54,863 nt of DNA from DASPJR01 sp035628505 (GTDB taxonomy: Bacteria > Planctomycetota > SZUA-567 > H5-PLA8), in NCBI GenBank assembly GCA_035628505.1, contig DASPJR010000109.1, positions 1 to 54,863 on the forward strand. Direction: 5' to 3'. Below the pieces are notes generated by a model. It did no database searches and had not been told where the DNA came from. It saw only the letters and a program-made list of their open reading frames with translations. Numbering within the stretch: the first letter of the stretch is position 1; the number at the start of each line of letters is the position of its first letter. Of the stretch, positions 1 through 10,000 are shown in pieces. Position numbers and translations under genes: made by a program.

Positions 1-123
1 ACCGGCTTCTGGATCGGCGGCGGCTGGGACAGCGGCATCACATTCACGCGCATGCAGATCAGCGGCCGGCTCGATCCGGCGTGGCTGGCCAAAGCGCTAG
101 ACGCCGCGCCAAAGGCGCGCTGA
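1..123 (+). CDS. 3' end of an unidentified gene (partial)
   Basis: Frame 1 is open from the window edge to a TGA at 121-123 and gives the last 40 residues of a protein. The tail contains GFWIGGGWDSGITFTRM and then ISGRLDPAWLAKALDA. Its Gly/Trp pattern and codon use (GC-rich third positions) look like real coding sequence. The family cannot be identified from so short a tail; a beta-rich secreted domain is possible but not shown. The next 142 bases hold no gene and probably carry the promoter and leader of the following gene. Confidence 0.55.
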   Translation, partial: TGFWIGGGWDSGITFTRMQISGRLDPAWLAKALDAAPKAR

Positions 124-265
124 ACGAAACCTCGCGGGCTCTGCGAGAGTTCTTCAAACGAAACAATCACGCTCGTTCGCCTGCAAAAATCCTGCGAATT
201 CAAATGATAACGCATGCGTGATTTGGTGTAGAGACTGTAACGTTACGTTTCTGGAGAGCTGTTCT

Positions 266-2829
266 ATGCGATGGCACTGCGCGCTTCTGATTGTTGTACT
301 GGTCGCCTCTTCGATGCGGGCTCAGGAGCAGACTTCAGCAGGCGCGGCGCCGGTTTACAACATCTCTCTTCTGACCGACAGCGCGCCGGACTTCACCGAC
401 ATTCAGAGTTACCTGCGCTCAATCACGTCGCAGTTCGACACGCCGCAGGAAAAGGCCATCAACATCTTTCGCTGGTCGCAGCGGCTGCGCAAGCAGACGT
501 CTTATCCGACCGAAGATGGACACGAAGTTCTGGATCCGATTTTCTTTTTCACCAGCTACGGCTACACGATGTGCGGGATCATCTCGGGCATTGATAATTC
601 GCTCTGGCTCAACATGGGCTGGAAAGCGCATTACGTTCAGCTCGGCGATCACACGGTCTGCGAAACATCCTGGGACGATGGCAACACCTGGCATATGTTT
701 GACAATTCGACGAGTATTTACTGCTTCAACGATCGCAACGAAATCGCCTCCGTGCGTGAGATCGAAAGGAACCCGCTCTTTTATCTGCAGAACGTCCCGC
801 CTGCCCTCGGAACAAATCCGGTGAAAGACATAAGCGATCACAACGGCTGGCGCTGGGGAGCCGATCACCCTGTCGAAAACCGGCGCACGCTGGCCAACGG
901 CGTCGATTCGTTCAAGGCGCCCAACGAGATCCTGGAAGACCACCTCGCCACGCGCTGGGGCCGGCGTTATGTGATCAACCTGCGGCCAGGTGAGCATTAC
1001 ACGCGCTACTTCAAAAATCTCGATACAGACAACCCCGATCCGCGCTACTACCGGCCGCTGCACGGGAAGGATGTCGAGGGCAAGCACAACAAAAACATCC
1101 GCGCCAGCGGCGTGTGGCAATACCAGGTCGATTTCAAAGACCCTGCCGCGCAGCAGCAGATCTTCTCGGCCAGCGGCGTGAAGTGGACGCCCGACGGCGT
1201 CAGAGGCCCGGGCTCAGTCGTACTGAAAGTGTCGGCGGCGAATGTCGTGACATCAGCAAAAATTCTGCTGAGTGGCAGCGGCTTGAAAGCTTCGGTTTCG
1301 CGCATGGCGGGCACGCGCTGGGATCCGATCAATCTGACCAATGGCAACGCCCAGCTCGTCGATGAAGTCGCGGGCGTGACGCAGTATCTCCTTAAAGTCG
1401 AGCTCGACGAATCGGGCGTGCTCAGCCGTGCGCAGATTGAGACGATTACGCAGATCAACCGCACGTCACTTCCACCCTTTCGCGTGGGCCGAATCAGGTC
1501 CAGCTGCGCCTCGGCGAACAAGCCGATTCACTGCTGCTCGCGCCTGGCATTCTGAAGGGCGCGCACGTGGAAACACGCTTCGAAGAAAAAGACATCGCCG
1601 TCAACGCCAAGCCGTACTTCAACGTCGCGACGCTGGTACCGGCAAAGAAAAACGAGCCGACGCATGTGACGTGGAAGATCAGCGCACCGACGCCGATCGT
1701 CGGGGTCGAATATGGCGGGAACATCTGCGTGAAACGCGGCGTGCAAAGCTCGGTCTCGCTGCTGCATTCGTGGGACGGCAAGACATTTGTCGAAGATTTC
1801 AAGAAGAGCGAAGGCGGCTTCCCGTATGATCAGGTTGTCTTGAAAAAGGTGACGGACGTTGCACCGAACTCACACGACGCGTATTTCCGTTATCAGTTCA
1901 CGACGGCAAGCGAGCCTGAAAAACAGTGGTCGTGTCCGGGCATATCGACCGCGCTGATGACCGTTTACCACCAGCCGCGCGTGCCGGGATTCACTCCGAT
2001 CGAAGTGACCTACTGCTGGGTGGAGCACCGTGAGAGCGGCGATGTCGAACGCCAGCACACGCAAATCATCTCGCAGCCGAACAGCGAATACACAATCAAC
2101 GTTGGCGGCTTCCGCGACCCAACGATGAAGTGGGTGCGCGTGAACCTGAAAGGGCAGGGCCCCGATGGCAACAAGGTTAAGCCCGGTTACTCCGACGGAC
2201 AGGACGTCGGTCCTGGAGCCAAGGCCACGCGCGAACTCTACCACTGGGGCAAAAACGTGGCGCTCGGCAAAGCGTATAAGCTGGAGGGCAAGCAGGACGA
2301 CAAAAACAAAGACGCCGGAAACGATCTGACCGACGGCGTGATCATGCCGCCCGACACGTACGCTTCGGTAAAGTGGATGCCGACGAATGTGTTTTTCGCG
2401 AAAGACGTTTCGCCCGTGGCCACGCTGGACCTCGGAACAAAGCAGAGCATTGCCGCCGTGCGGGTTAGCTCCGGGCAGGCCGGAGATTTCAAGCTGACGT
2501 ATCCCGAATCCATCACCGTCGAAATTTCAGACGACGGCCAGACGTTCAAGCCTGCCGGAAGCGCGTCGTTCAACCAGGTCTTCGATCCGCCCGCGGATTA
2601 CGTGCCCGGAGAATGCGAAGGCGCGTCGCAGTTCGAAGCGCTGCCCGCGCAGGGCCGCCTCGCGTACGCCTACCGGGTCATCTTCGATCAGCCCGCCGAA
2701 GCGCGCTACGTCCGCGTGAGCTGCAAACCGAAAAGCGGCTGGGGCGTGCTGCTCTCAGAGATACAGGTGTTCGACACCGTGAAAGTCGAAAAAAACGTGC
2801 CGCCGCCAGTGGTGCTGCCGAAGCTTTAA
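266..2829 (+). pseudogene. Secreted transglutaminase-like protein, interrupted by a -1 frameshift
   Basis: Two open frames form one gene of about 854 residues. The first runs from ATG 266, preceded by GGAGAG at 253-258, to a false stop at 1555. The second continues in another frame to 2829. Reading through about 1485-1492 with one extra base gives a seamless join (FRVG then PNQVQLRLGEQADSLLLAPG). The N-terminus MRWHCALLIVVLVASSMRA is a signal peptide, so the protein is exported. Residues about 60-150 form a transglutaminase-like core with Cys103 (YTMCG), His129 (GDHTVCE) and Asp146 (MFDNS) as a plausible Cys-His-Asp triad. The last 140 residues resemble an F5/8 type C (discoidin) sandwich ending ARYVRVSCKPKSGWGVLLSE. 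Substrate is unknown. Codon use stays good after the break, so an assembly error or a very recent mutation is more likely than an old pseudogene. Confidence 0.8.
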
Positions 2830-2838
2830 GCTCTTTTA

Positions 2839-2990
2839 TCTCACGCAAAGACGCGAAGACGCAAGAAGGGGAAGAATAGGAATTCATGACAAAGAAAGGG
2901 GCGGAACACATGACCGAAACGTCATTGTGTCCTGCCCCTTAATCTTTCCTTGTTGTTCTTTTCTTTGCGTCTTTGCGCCTCTGCGTGAGA
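2839..2990. repeat. Palindromic intergenic element with nested 8/9-mer arms
   Basis: The outer arms are 2839-2868 (TCTCACGCAAAGACGCGAAG) and 2961-2990 (ending GCCTCTGCGTGAGA). They are inverted copies built from ACGCAAAG/ACGCGAAG-type units. An inner hairpin pairs 2896-2914 (AAGGGGCGGAACACATGAC) with 2921-2940 around the loop CGAAAC. The element sits between the convergent stops at 2829 and 3001 and nearly fills the gap. It may act as a two-way terminator; no T-tract of classical length follows the inner stem. Confidence 0.8.
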
Positions 2991-3000
2991 CACAAGCCGT

Positions 3001-4125
3001 TTAGAACGAGCAATCCCCGAAGCGCTTTTCCCATGCCTCCAGGAATGCCGAGAGATCTTTGCTCGTCGCGGACTTCGCGTTTCGCACATAGAAGCCCGAG
3101 TTCGCCGTACCCGCCGCGAGCAGTTCCTGCGGCTCGAGCCCGGCCAGCAGGCCCGCGCAGAAGCCCGCGTTAAAGTTGTCTCCGGCGCCGGTCGTCAGCT
3201 TGGGATTCTGGCAGAACGGACCGTCGAGATAGGCGCTGCCGCTCTCCGTCGCGCAGGCTGCGTTCCGCGTGGGATGAATAACTACGGCATCGAGCTCCAG
3301 CGTCTTGCGCAGCGTAACCGCGTTGGCTTCGATCTCCTCGGCGTTGAACTTCAATCCCAGCGCCGAGCTCACTTCGATGCTCTCCTTCTGGTTGACGCCG
3401 AGCACAACCTTGTGCGAGCTGCGGAAATTCTTCAGCATCTTGACGGCGTCGGCAATTTCCTGCGCCGGGCGCTTTTCCGGATCGGCCAGATCGATAAAGA
3501 GCGTCGCACCCTTGGGTGCTTTGACTCCGGCCATATCCTTCAGCAGCTTCTTCCAGATGTCGGTCTGGTAGGTCAGCATCGTCCAGTTCGCCAGCGCGAT
3601 CAGGTTCGAGGTTTCCCACGCCGCCTTCAGCTTGTCGATGCCGACAACTTCCAGCATGCGCTCATAGGTGACTTCCTTGAGTGTCTGGTGCTTGCCGAGC
3701 ATCAGCTTGCCGTCTTTGAATTCCAGCGCGTCGGTGTGGCCGGGTTCAGCGAGGCTATAGCAGGCGACGCAGCGCTTGGCCATGTCCGCGAACACCGGAT
3801 GAATCGCCGGGCGGCCGACGTTGCCGACGTACGTCACGGCACAGCCGCATTCGATCATGGCATTGGCCATGATGGGGCCGTTGCCGCCAAGCTTCATTTG
3901 CCGCACGACCAGCTCGAGGTTGCTCGACAGGCCCGCGGCGCGCTTGATGCGGTCGCCGAGAATGTCGATGGTTTCAACGCGGGTGTAGTTTGTGGCATCG
4001 GTGCGCTTATCGACCACGTCGATGATGTTATCGACGAAGCCGTCGAGACCCACGAGCACGCGGCACTTGGACGCTTCAAAGGATTTGAGTTTGCGGGCGG
4101 CGGAAGCCAATACGGTTTTGGACAT
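3001..4125 (-). CDS. PfkB-family sugar kinase
   Basis: A 374-residue ribokinase/PfkB-fold protein that should phosphorylate a sugar or nucleoside hydroxyl with ATP in the cytoplasm. The PfkB signature TTGAGDNFNAGF lies near residues 311-322 with the catalytic base at Asp316, and the N-terminal fold begins CRVLVGLDGFVDNI. A glycine pair in KLGGNGPIMANAM (about 75-90) matches the substrate-binding GG region. The protein is longer than ribokinase (about 310 aa) and the substrate cannot be predicted. AAGGAG lies about 10 bases upstream of the ATG. It appears to be monocistronic. A second, dissimilar PfkB kinase is at 42067-43062. Confidence 0.85.
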   Translation of the reverse strand: MSKTVLASAARKLKSFEASKCRVLVGLDGFVDNIIDVVDKRTDATNYTRVETIDILGDRIKRAAGLSSNLELVVRQMKLGGNGPIMANAMIECGCAVTYVGNVGRPAIHPVFADMAKRCVACYSLAEPGHTDALEFKDGKLMLGKHQTLKEVTYERMLEVVGIDKLKAAWETSNLIALANWTMLTYQTDIWKKLLKDMAGVKAPKGATLFIDLADPEKRPAQEIADAVKMLKNFRSSHKVVLGVNQKESIEVSSALGLKFNAEEIEANAVTLRKTLELDAVVIHPTRNAACATESGSAYLDGPFCQNPKLTTGAGDNFNAGFCAGLLAGLEPQELLAAGTANSGFYVRNAKSATSKDLSAFLEAWEKRFGDCSF

Positions 4126-4291
4126 GGAGTCGCTCCTTGCAAATGGTCGAAGTCAAACAGGGAGCGGCATTATAGCGATGAACCTTTCGTCGTCACGTGA
4201 CGAAAGCACCGCGATTACGATCAGCAGTCCATTGCGGGAATCTGCGTGTCTGAGTAGAGTTTTTGCCGTATCCATGGAGGCTAACTCAGCT

Positions 4292-4864
4292 ATGCGGACC
4301 GTAATTACGACTTTGCTTCTCCTGGCAGTCTCAAGCGTCAGCGCTGGAGAACCGGATGCGCCCGGCAAATCTGCGCCGTGGAAAGGCAAGGCGCACGAAA
4401 TACCCGGCGTGATCGAAGCTGAACACTACGACGAAGGTCCAGAGGGCGTCGCCTATCACGACACGACGCCAAAAAACGAGGGCGTCGCGTACCGTGGTGA
4501 AACAGGCGTCGACATCGAAGGCCGCCCGGACGCGTCGAATCTGCATGGGATCGGCTGGACGCGGACGGGCGAATGGCTTCTTTATACGGTGGATGTGAAA
4601 GAAGCCGGCACCTACACCGTCGAGTTCCCGGTCGCTTCAAAGAAGAAGGGGGGCGTATTCCACCTTGAATTCAACGGCCAGGACGTGACCGGCAAAATCG
4701 AAGTTCCGGATACCGGCGCGTGGACGAAGCTGCAAACGATCAGCAAGACCGGCGTGAAGCTCAAAAAAGGAGTGCAGATCCTGAAGCTCTCGCTCGATAC
4801 CAGCGGCGAGTCAGGTTCGATTGGCGACATCGACCTGATGCGCTTTACCCGCACCGGCGACTGA
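4292..4864 (+). CDS. Secreted CBM6-like carbohydrate-binding protein
   Basis: A 190-residue exported protein. ATG 4292 was chosen because GGAGG ends 11 bases before it and because the first residues MRTVITTLLLLAVSSVSA form a signal peptide. The longer upstream frame is antisense to the kinase gene. The mature part looks like a single family-6 carbohydrate-binding module: VIEAEHYD at its start, a central GWTRTGEWLLYTVDVKEAGT block and a C-terminal GSIGDIDLMRF strand, the usual three landmarks of CBM6/35-type sandwiches. No catalytic domain is attached. It may bind polysaccharide at the cell surface or in the periplasm; the ligand is unknown. It stands alone, divergent from the sugar kinase. 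Confidence 0.75.
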   Translation: MRTVITTLLLLAVSSVSAGEPDAPGKSAPWKGKAHEIPGVIEAEHYDEGPEGVAYHDTTPKNEGVAYRGETGVDIEGRPDASNLHGIGWTRTGEWLLYTVDVKEAGTYTVEFPVASKKKGGVFHLEFNGQDVTGKIEVPDTGAWTKLQTISKTGVKLKKGVQILKLSLDTSGESGSIGDIDLMRFTRTGD

Positions 4865-4963
4865 TTGCGGCAAGACAGATTCGGTAAAGCGTGTTGAAAA
4901 TATCACTGAAACACGGGAACATGAGCGTTGTTGATCGAACCCGTCGTGAGAGGAGAGTTCGCG

Positions 4964-5308
4964 ATGAAATATGTGATCGCAGTAATTCAGCCGCACAAGC
5001 TGGACAGTGTTCGTGAAGCGCTCATGGCAACCGGCGTGGCAGGCGTGACCGTCTCCGACGTTCAAGGCTATGGCCGGCAGAAGGGCCACACGGAAGTTTA
5101 CCGCGGCCACGAATACACGGTGAATTTCGTGCGCAAGGTCAAGCTGGAGATCGCGTGCGATTCGAGCATCGCCGACAAGGTCGTCGAAGCCATCACCCGC
5201 GCGGCCAAAAGCGGCGACGGCAAGATTGGCGACGGCAAGATCTTCGTGCTGGATCTGGCTGATGCCGTGCGCATCCGCACCGGCGAGCGCGGCAAAGACG
5301 CACTCTAA
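4964..5308 (+). CDS. glnB: Nitrogen regulatory protein P-II (copy 1)
   Basis: A 114-residue trimeric signal protein that senses ATP/ADP and 2-oxoglutarate and controls glutamine synthetase, AmtB or NtrB. The T-loop contains GYGRQKGHTEVYRGHEY with the uridylylation Tyr at residue 51, and the C-terminal signature GKIFVLDLADAVRIRTGERG is intact. ATG 4964 follows GAGAGGAGAG at about 4948-4957, and this start puts Tyr at the canonical position 51; an upstream in-frame start at 4928 would not. Neither amtB nor glnA is adjacent, so GlnB or GlnK type cannot be settled from context. Confidence 0.93.
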   Translation: MKYVIAVIQPHKLDSVREALMATGVAGVTVSDVQGYGRQKGHTEVYRGHEYTVNFVRKVKLEIACDSSIADKVVEAITRAAKSGDGKIGDGKIFVLDLADAVRIRTGERGKDAL

Positions 5309-5403
5309 ATTCATCACGACGCGGCATCATAATGCAGGAGTCCGGGCGGCATCGGCTGTTCCGAGCTCCTGTATTTCTTTGAATGTCCGATTCCGAGGAA
5401 CGC

Positions 5404-6918
5404 ATGGCCGACAGCAAGAAAGAACCACAGATCAATTCCGCGCTGAACCGCAAGCTTGAGCCCAATACCGAGCGGACGTGGGATCCCTGGAAAGAGCACG
5501 GCGAAGGCGGAGAGAAGGCCTCCCCGCCGCTGAAGCATGAACCTAAAGTACAAGGCGTTGTGGGAAGCGGCCCAAACCGTTCGACACCCAAGCGCTGGGA
5601 CCCCTGGTCGCACGATCTGCCGCCTGGCGTCAAGCCGCCCGTGAATTATCCGGCGCAGGGACACACGCGTCCGAATGCTCCCGCACCTGCGACCGCGCCA
5701 CAGCCGGAAGGCATCCAGGTCAGCGCCGCTCCGCGTCTGGCACGGCGCATGTCGCGGCTCGGAACAGAAACCGCGTTCGATGTCCTCGCGCGCGTGCGAA
5801 AGCTGGAAGCAGAAGGAAAAAGCATCGTCAGCTTTGCCCTCGGCGAGCCAGACTTTGACACGCCGGCGCACGTCCGCGAAGCCGCCAAGCGCGCGCTCGA
5901 TGAAGGCCACACACATTACGGACCGTCGGCCGGCATTCAGCCGCTGCGCAAGTCCATCGCCGGCTACATCAGCCGCTCGCGAAAGATTTCCGTTCAGCCT
6001 GAGCAGGTCGTGGTCGGACCCGGTGCCAAGCCGATTCTTTTCGATGCCATGATGGCGCTGGTCGACGAAGGCGACGAAGTCATCTATCCCAATCCCGGCT
6101 ATCCAATCTACGAATCGCTCGCCGATTTCGTGGGCGCCAGGGGCGTGCCGCTGCCGCTGCTGGAAAGCAAAGCCTTCCGTTTTGACCTCGGCACGCTTGA
6201 GAAACTCATCACGCCAAAGACGAAGCTGCTGGTCGTGAACACGCCGGCCAACCCGACCGGCGGCGTGCTGACACCGGAGGACCTCGCCGGCGTAGCGGAA
6301 CTCGCACGCAAGCACAACTTCTGGGTCATCGCCGACGAGATTTATTCGGAGATCCTCTACATCAAGGATTACGCGAGCATCCTGCAGCATCCCGGAATGG
6401 CGGAGCGGACGGTGCTGATCGACGGCTTCTCGAAAACGTTCGCGATGACCGGCTGGCGCCTGGGCTACGGCGTCATGCCGCCGGAACTGGCCGTGCAGGT
6501 GGCGCGCATCGAGACCAATGTAAATTCGTGTACCTGTACGTTCGCTCAGATTGCAGCGATCGAGGCGCTCGATGGTCCGTGGGATGAAGCGCACCGTTTC
6601 CGCGCGGAATTCCAGGCGCGCCGCGATGCTATCGTGGACGGATTAAACGCCATCAAAGGCATCAAGTGCCTGCGTCCGGAAGGCGCATTCTACGCTTTCC
6701 CCAACGTGACCGAAGCCTGCCGCAACCTGGGCTTGAAGGACTCACGCGAATTCCAGGATCGCGCGCTGATCGAAGCCGGCGTGGCCGTGCTGGCGCGAAC
6801 GTGTTTCGGCCGCAAGAACGCCGGCGAGGACCAGGAGTACATCCGTCTCAGTTACGCCACGAGCCTGCAGAACATCCAGGAAGGATTGAAGCGGCTCAAA
6901 GCATTCTGCGAGAAGTAA
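5404..6918 (+). CDS. PLP-dependent class I/II aminotransferase with a long disordered N-terminus
   Basis: The last 395 or so residues are a complete fold-type I aminotransferase of the aspartate/alanine group. It has SFALGEPDFDTPAHV, HYGPSAG, VNTPANPTGG, the ADEIYSE motif and the PLP lysine in GFSKTFAMTGWRLGYG (about Lys344). It should transfer an amino group from an amino acid to a 2-oxo acid in the cytoplasm. The first 110 residues have no homology to the fold, are rich in Pro, Lys and Glu, and repeat a WDPW motif (TWDPWKEHG and RWDPWSHD). ATG 5404 follows GAGGA closely; an in-frame ATG at 5383 is the alternative. The exact substrate is not predictable. Confidence 0.85.
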   Translation: MADSKKEPQINSALNRKLEPNTERTWDPWKEHGEGGEKASPPLKHEPKVQGVVGSGPNRSTPKRWDPWSHDLPPGVKPPVNYPAQGHTRPNAPAPATAPQPEGIQVSAAPRLARRMSRLGTETAFDVLARVRKLEAEGKSIVSFALGEPDFDTPAHVREAAKRALDEGHTHYGPSAGIQPLRKSIAGYISRSRKISVQPEQVVVGPGAKPILFDAMMALVDEGDEVIYPNPGYPIYESLADFVGARGVPLPLLESKAFRFDLGTLEKLITPKTKLLVVNTPANPTGGVLTPEDLAGVAELARKHNFWVIADEIYSEILYIKDYASILQHPGMAERTVLIDGFSKTFAMTGWRLGYGVMPPELAVQVARIETNVNSCTCTFAQIAAIEALDGPWDEAHRFRAEFQARRDAIVDGLNAIKGIKCLRPEGAFYAFPNVTEACRNLGLKDSREFQDRALIEAGVAVLARTCFGRKNAGEDQEYIRLSYATSLQNIQEGLKRLKAFCEK

Positions 6919-7010
6919 GTTTCTGGTTTCTGGTTTCTGGTTTCTGGTTTCTGGTTTCTGAATTGGCGTCGCATGAGCAAACTAGAAACCAGAAACCTCA
7001 AACCAGCAAC
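6919..7010. repeat. Inverted heptamer array (GTTTCTG x6 / complementary heptamers x4)
   Basis: Six perfect tandem GTTTCTG units occupy 6919-6960, starting on the base after the TAA stop of the aminotransferase. After a 22-base spacer, four complementary heptamers in exact register fill 6983-7010 (TAGAAAC, CAGAAAC, CTCAAAC, CAGCAAC). The next convergent gene stops at 7017. The arms can fold into a long hairpin. Confidence 0.95.
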
Positions 7011-7016
7011 CGCCGT

Positions 7017-10000
7017 TCAGTCCGCTTTCAACACCAGCAGCTTGCCTTCCTGTGTAGCGATGTAAAGCACCTCGCCGCTGTCGGAGAGAATTGTCGGCGT
7101 CCCGGGGACTTTGTACATCCAGCGGATCTGGCCATCAGCCGGCGAGATAGCGTACGTCGTGCCGAATTGCGAAATGGCATAGAGGGACTTGCCGGCGTGG
7201 AGCGGAAGATCGCACGGTCCGTTCAGCGCGCGCTTCCAGATCAACGTCGGCCGCCCTGAGGCTTTTTCGCGACTGTACTTGCAGATGTCTCCGCGGCGCG
7301 TCGCGACATAGATTCCATCCTTTGCAACCAGGGCATGGGTAACCTCGTCCATCGGCTGCGCCACGTTGAGTTCCCACTGTGTTGCGCCACGGGCATCCAG
7401 ATCGACGACCACGACTTTGCCGTTGCGCAGCACGAGCGCGGCCAGTTCTTCGTCAGGCGACTCAGGAAGGCTGTTGTGCTCGGCCAGCGGCTGAGCCAGA
7501 TCACGGCTCCAGCTTTCCGGCTTCTCGGCAATATTAATGTTGTACCCGGCCAGCTTGCCTTTGGTGCTCAGCGCGACGAAGCCTCCACCCGAGCGCGCGC
7601 ACAGCCCGGTAGCAAAGGTCACCTCTGTGGGCGGTGCGGTGTCGATGGCCTTCTCCCACAGCGTGGAGGACATCTTTTCAACGTCGTAGGCGCGAATTTT
7701 TCCATCTGTGCACGCTACAGCCAGCAGGGCCTTTCCGGCTATCTGCGAACGCCGCTCCAGGTAAGGCCAGCCCACGGGCTCCGCCGGCAGTGTAATCAAG
7801 GTGCGAACGGATTTGGCCGCAGTGTTGATTTCAAGAATGTCGCGCGAACGCAGCGGCAGAAGCAGCGACGTTTCCGAACGCGGCATTGGCGGCCAGCGCG
7901 GATACCACCAGCTCTTGTCGGTGACAAAGACCGGCGCGCCGGTTCCCGCAGGATTGGGGCGCGTGTCGGCACTGGCATCCAGCAGTTTTTCAAGCGTCCA
8001 CTGGATGGAGTGGTCCTGCGGGCTCATTACGGTCATGGTCGAGCCGTGCAGGACGTACAGCGATTTGCCGATGACACGGGGCGGCGCGTAAATCGGCTCT
8101 TTGAAAGTGATGATATTGTGCGCTTCGCGTTCAAGCGTCTCGCGAATTTCCAGTGACTCGAACCCAAGCCGCTCGAGCCGCCGTTCTTTTGGCGCATATC
8201 CTGCCAGCTCGATACGGAGATCGACTGGCTTGTCTACTTTGATCAGGATATCGGCCGGCGTAACGCCTGCGTCCACGCCATCCATCAGGATGCGCGCGCC
8301 GGAAGGTGTCGAGTTGACGGCAACGGGAATGTCCACTTTGCGGGTGGCCAGATGACTGGAGTATTCCTTAAGCAGGTCTGAATAGAGCTTTCGGGCACCG
8401 GCCTTGTCGCCGCGCTTGACGGCTGCTTGCGCTTCGGCGATGCGGCTGTCGATTCCCACGATGGTCTCCTTAAGTTCGACGATTTTGGCGCGAGCCGCGG
8501 CCGTGGCTTCGAACTCCGGATAATCCCGGGCCGCGGTCTCCATGCGTTCAAGCGCCTCGATGTAACTGCGGCGCTCGGCAAAAGACCTGCCTGTGCTGAT
8601 GATCTGCTGAAGGTCGTCGGCACGGCGCTTGAGGCGTGAGGCTTCGCGTCTGCCGTTTTCGGCCGTCAGCAGCTCCGGCCATTCATTGCCTGCAGAATCG
8701 TAAAGCGTTATGGCCTGCTCTGCCTTGTTGGCTGCCAACGCTTCCTCGGCCTTCTTGATCGCCTGGGCGGAACGCTCCTCGATGGCCGACAATTCTTTTA
8801 GTATTTTCTGCGTCTGCTGGTCTTCCGTTGACCCGGCCGGCGCGGTATTGGCGATTTCCGCGCAGAGCTTGCGTGCAGCCGTATACTTGCGCTGCTTCAG
8901 CAGGTCCTGCGCCTGCGTCACCAATCCCTTGACCTGCTCGGCACGGCGCGCATTTTCCTCTTTCTGCCTGCGGAGTTTGAGCTGTTCCAGTTCGTCATTG
9001 ATCGTGGCGATATACGGGCTGTCCGGAAGTTTTTCGACCAGCTCTTTCAGCAGTTTCTGGTATTCGGCATCAGCCTCAGTGGGATTATTGGCTGCAAGAG
9101 TCTTGATTCGCGCCATGTACTCGCGCAGGTACGCGTCGTCCTGAACCAGCAGGGCCGTAATCTGTTCTTCAATCAGCTCGTACGTGGGACTGCTGCGGGA
9201 GATCTTTCTCTGGAATTCACGCCAGATGCTCACGGCCTTCTGATACTGCTGCTTACGCTGAGCTTCCGACGCGTCCTGGTACGCCTGCTGGTAATCTTCA
9301 TTGATGCCCTTCGGCGGACGCAGCGATTGAGTCAGGAAAAAGGTCGCGGCGATCAGGCCCACGCCGCTGCACACCAGCACCGCCATGCGCGTGCGGTTCT
9401 GGCGCCGCTTGTAGCGCTCGGCTGCTTCCTTGTAGGAGATGGTCTCGGCGCCTTCAACCGAGGCGCCCGATTCCTGCGCGCGGCGGATGGCATCCAGGGT
9501 GTCATCGATCAGCCCCTGCAGTTCCATGGATTCGGCTTCTGTCTGCGACGCTTCAAGCATGCGGCGATAGACATAAAGCGCGTCCGAGTAGCGCCCGGCG
9601 GCACGGTGCTCGGATGCCAGAAACTTCAATTCACTGGCTGGATAGGGGAAAATCCATCCGTCGTCCAGGAGCTTGACAATGATCTTGCAGACGTTGAAGC
9701 GCCCCATGCAGCTGCGCTTCACGGTCGTTTCGATCGTGCGGCCTTCTTTAAGAAGCTTGATGATGTTCGCGGTGGCCTGTGTGGCCTTGCTGCTGAGCTC
9801 TTCACCTTTGGGCGAGAGCTTAAAACAAAGATATGGCGTCGGGAGCCGGTTCTCAATGACCTTCCAGTCTTCCATTCGCCGGCTGGCTTCGGCAATCAGC
9901 GTCTGGGGATCGAGATTCACACGCTGGAGATTGGTGTCCTGGCTTTCCTTCGAGGCGGCGTCATCGACGGACTGGTCGCCATCGAACTCAAACGTCGCCG

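Noticed and set aside
5314..6594. Long minus-strand frame opposite the aminotransferase
   Set aside because: It mirrors the codon bias of a well-supported plus-strand enzyme, has no family features and no start signal.
6919..7010. CRISPR array
   Set aside because: Units are 7 bases without spacers, and no cas genes are present.
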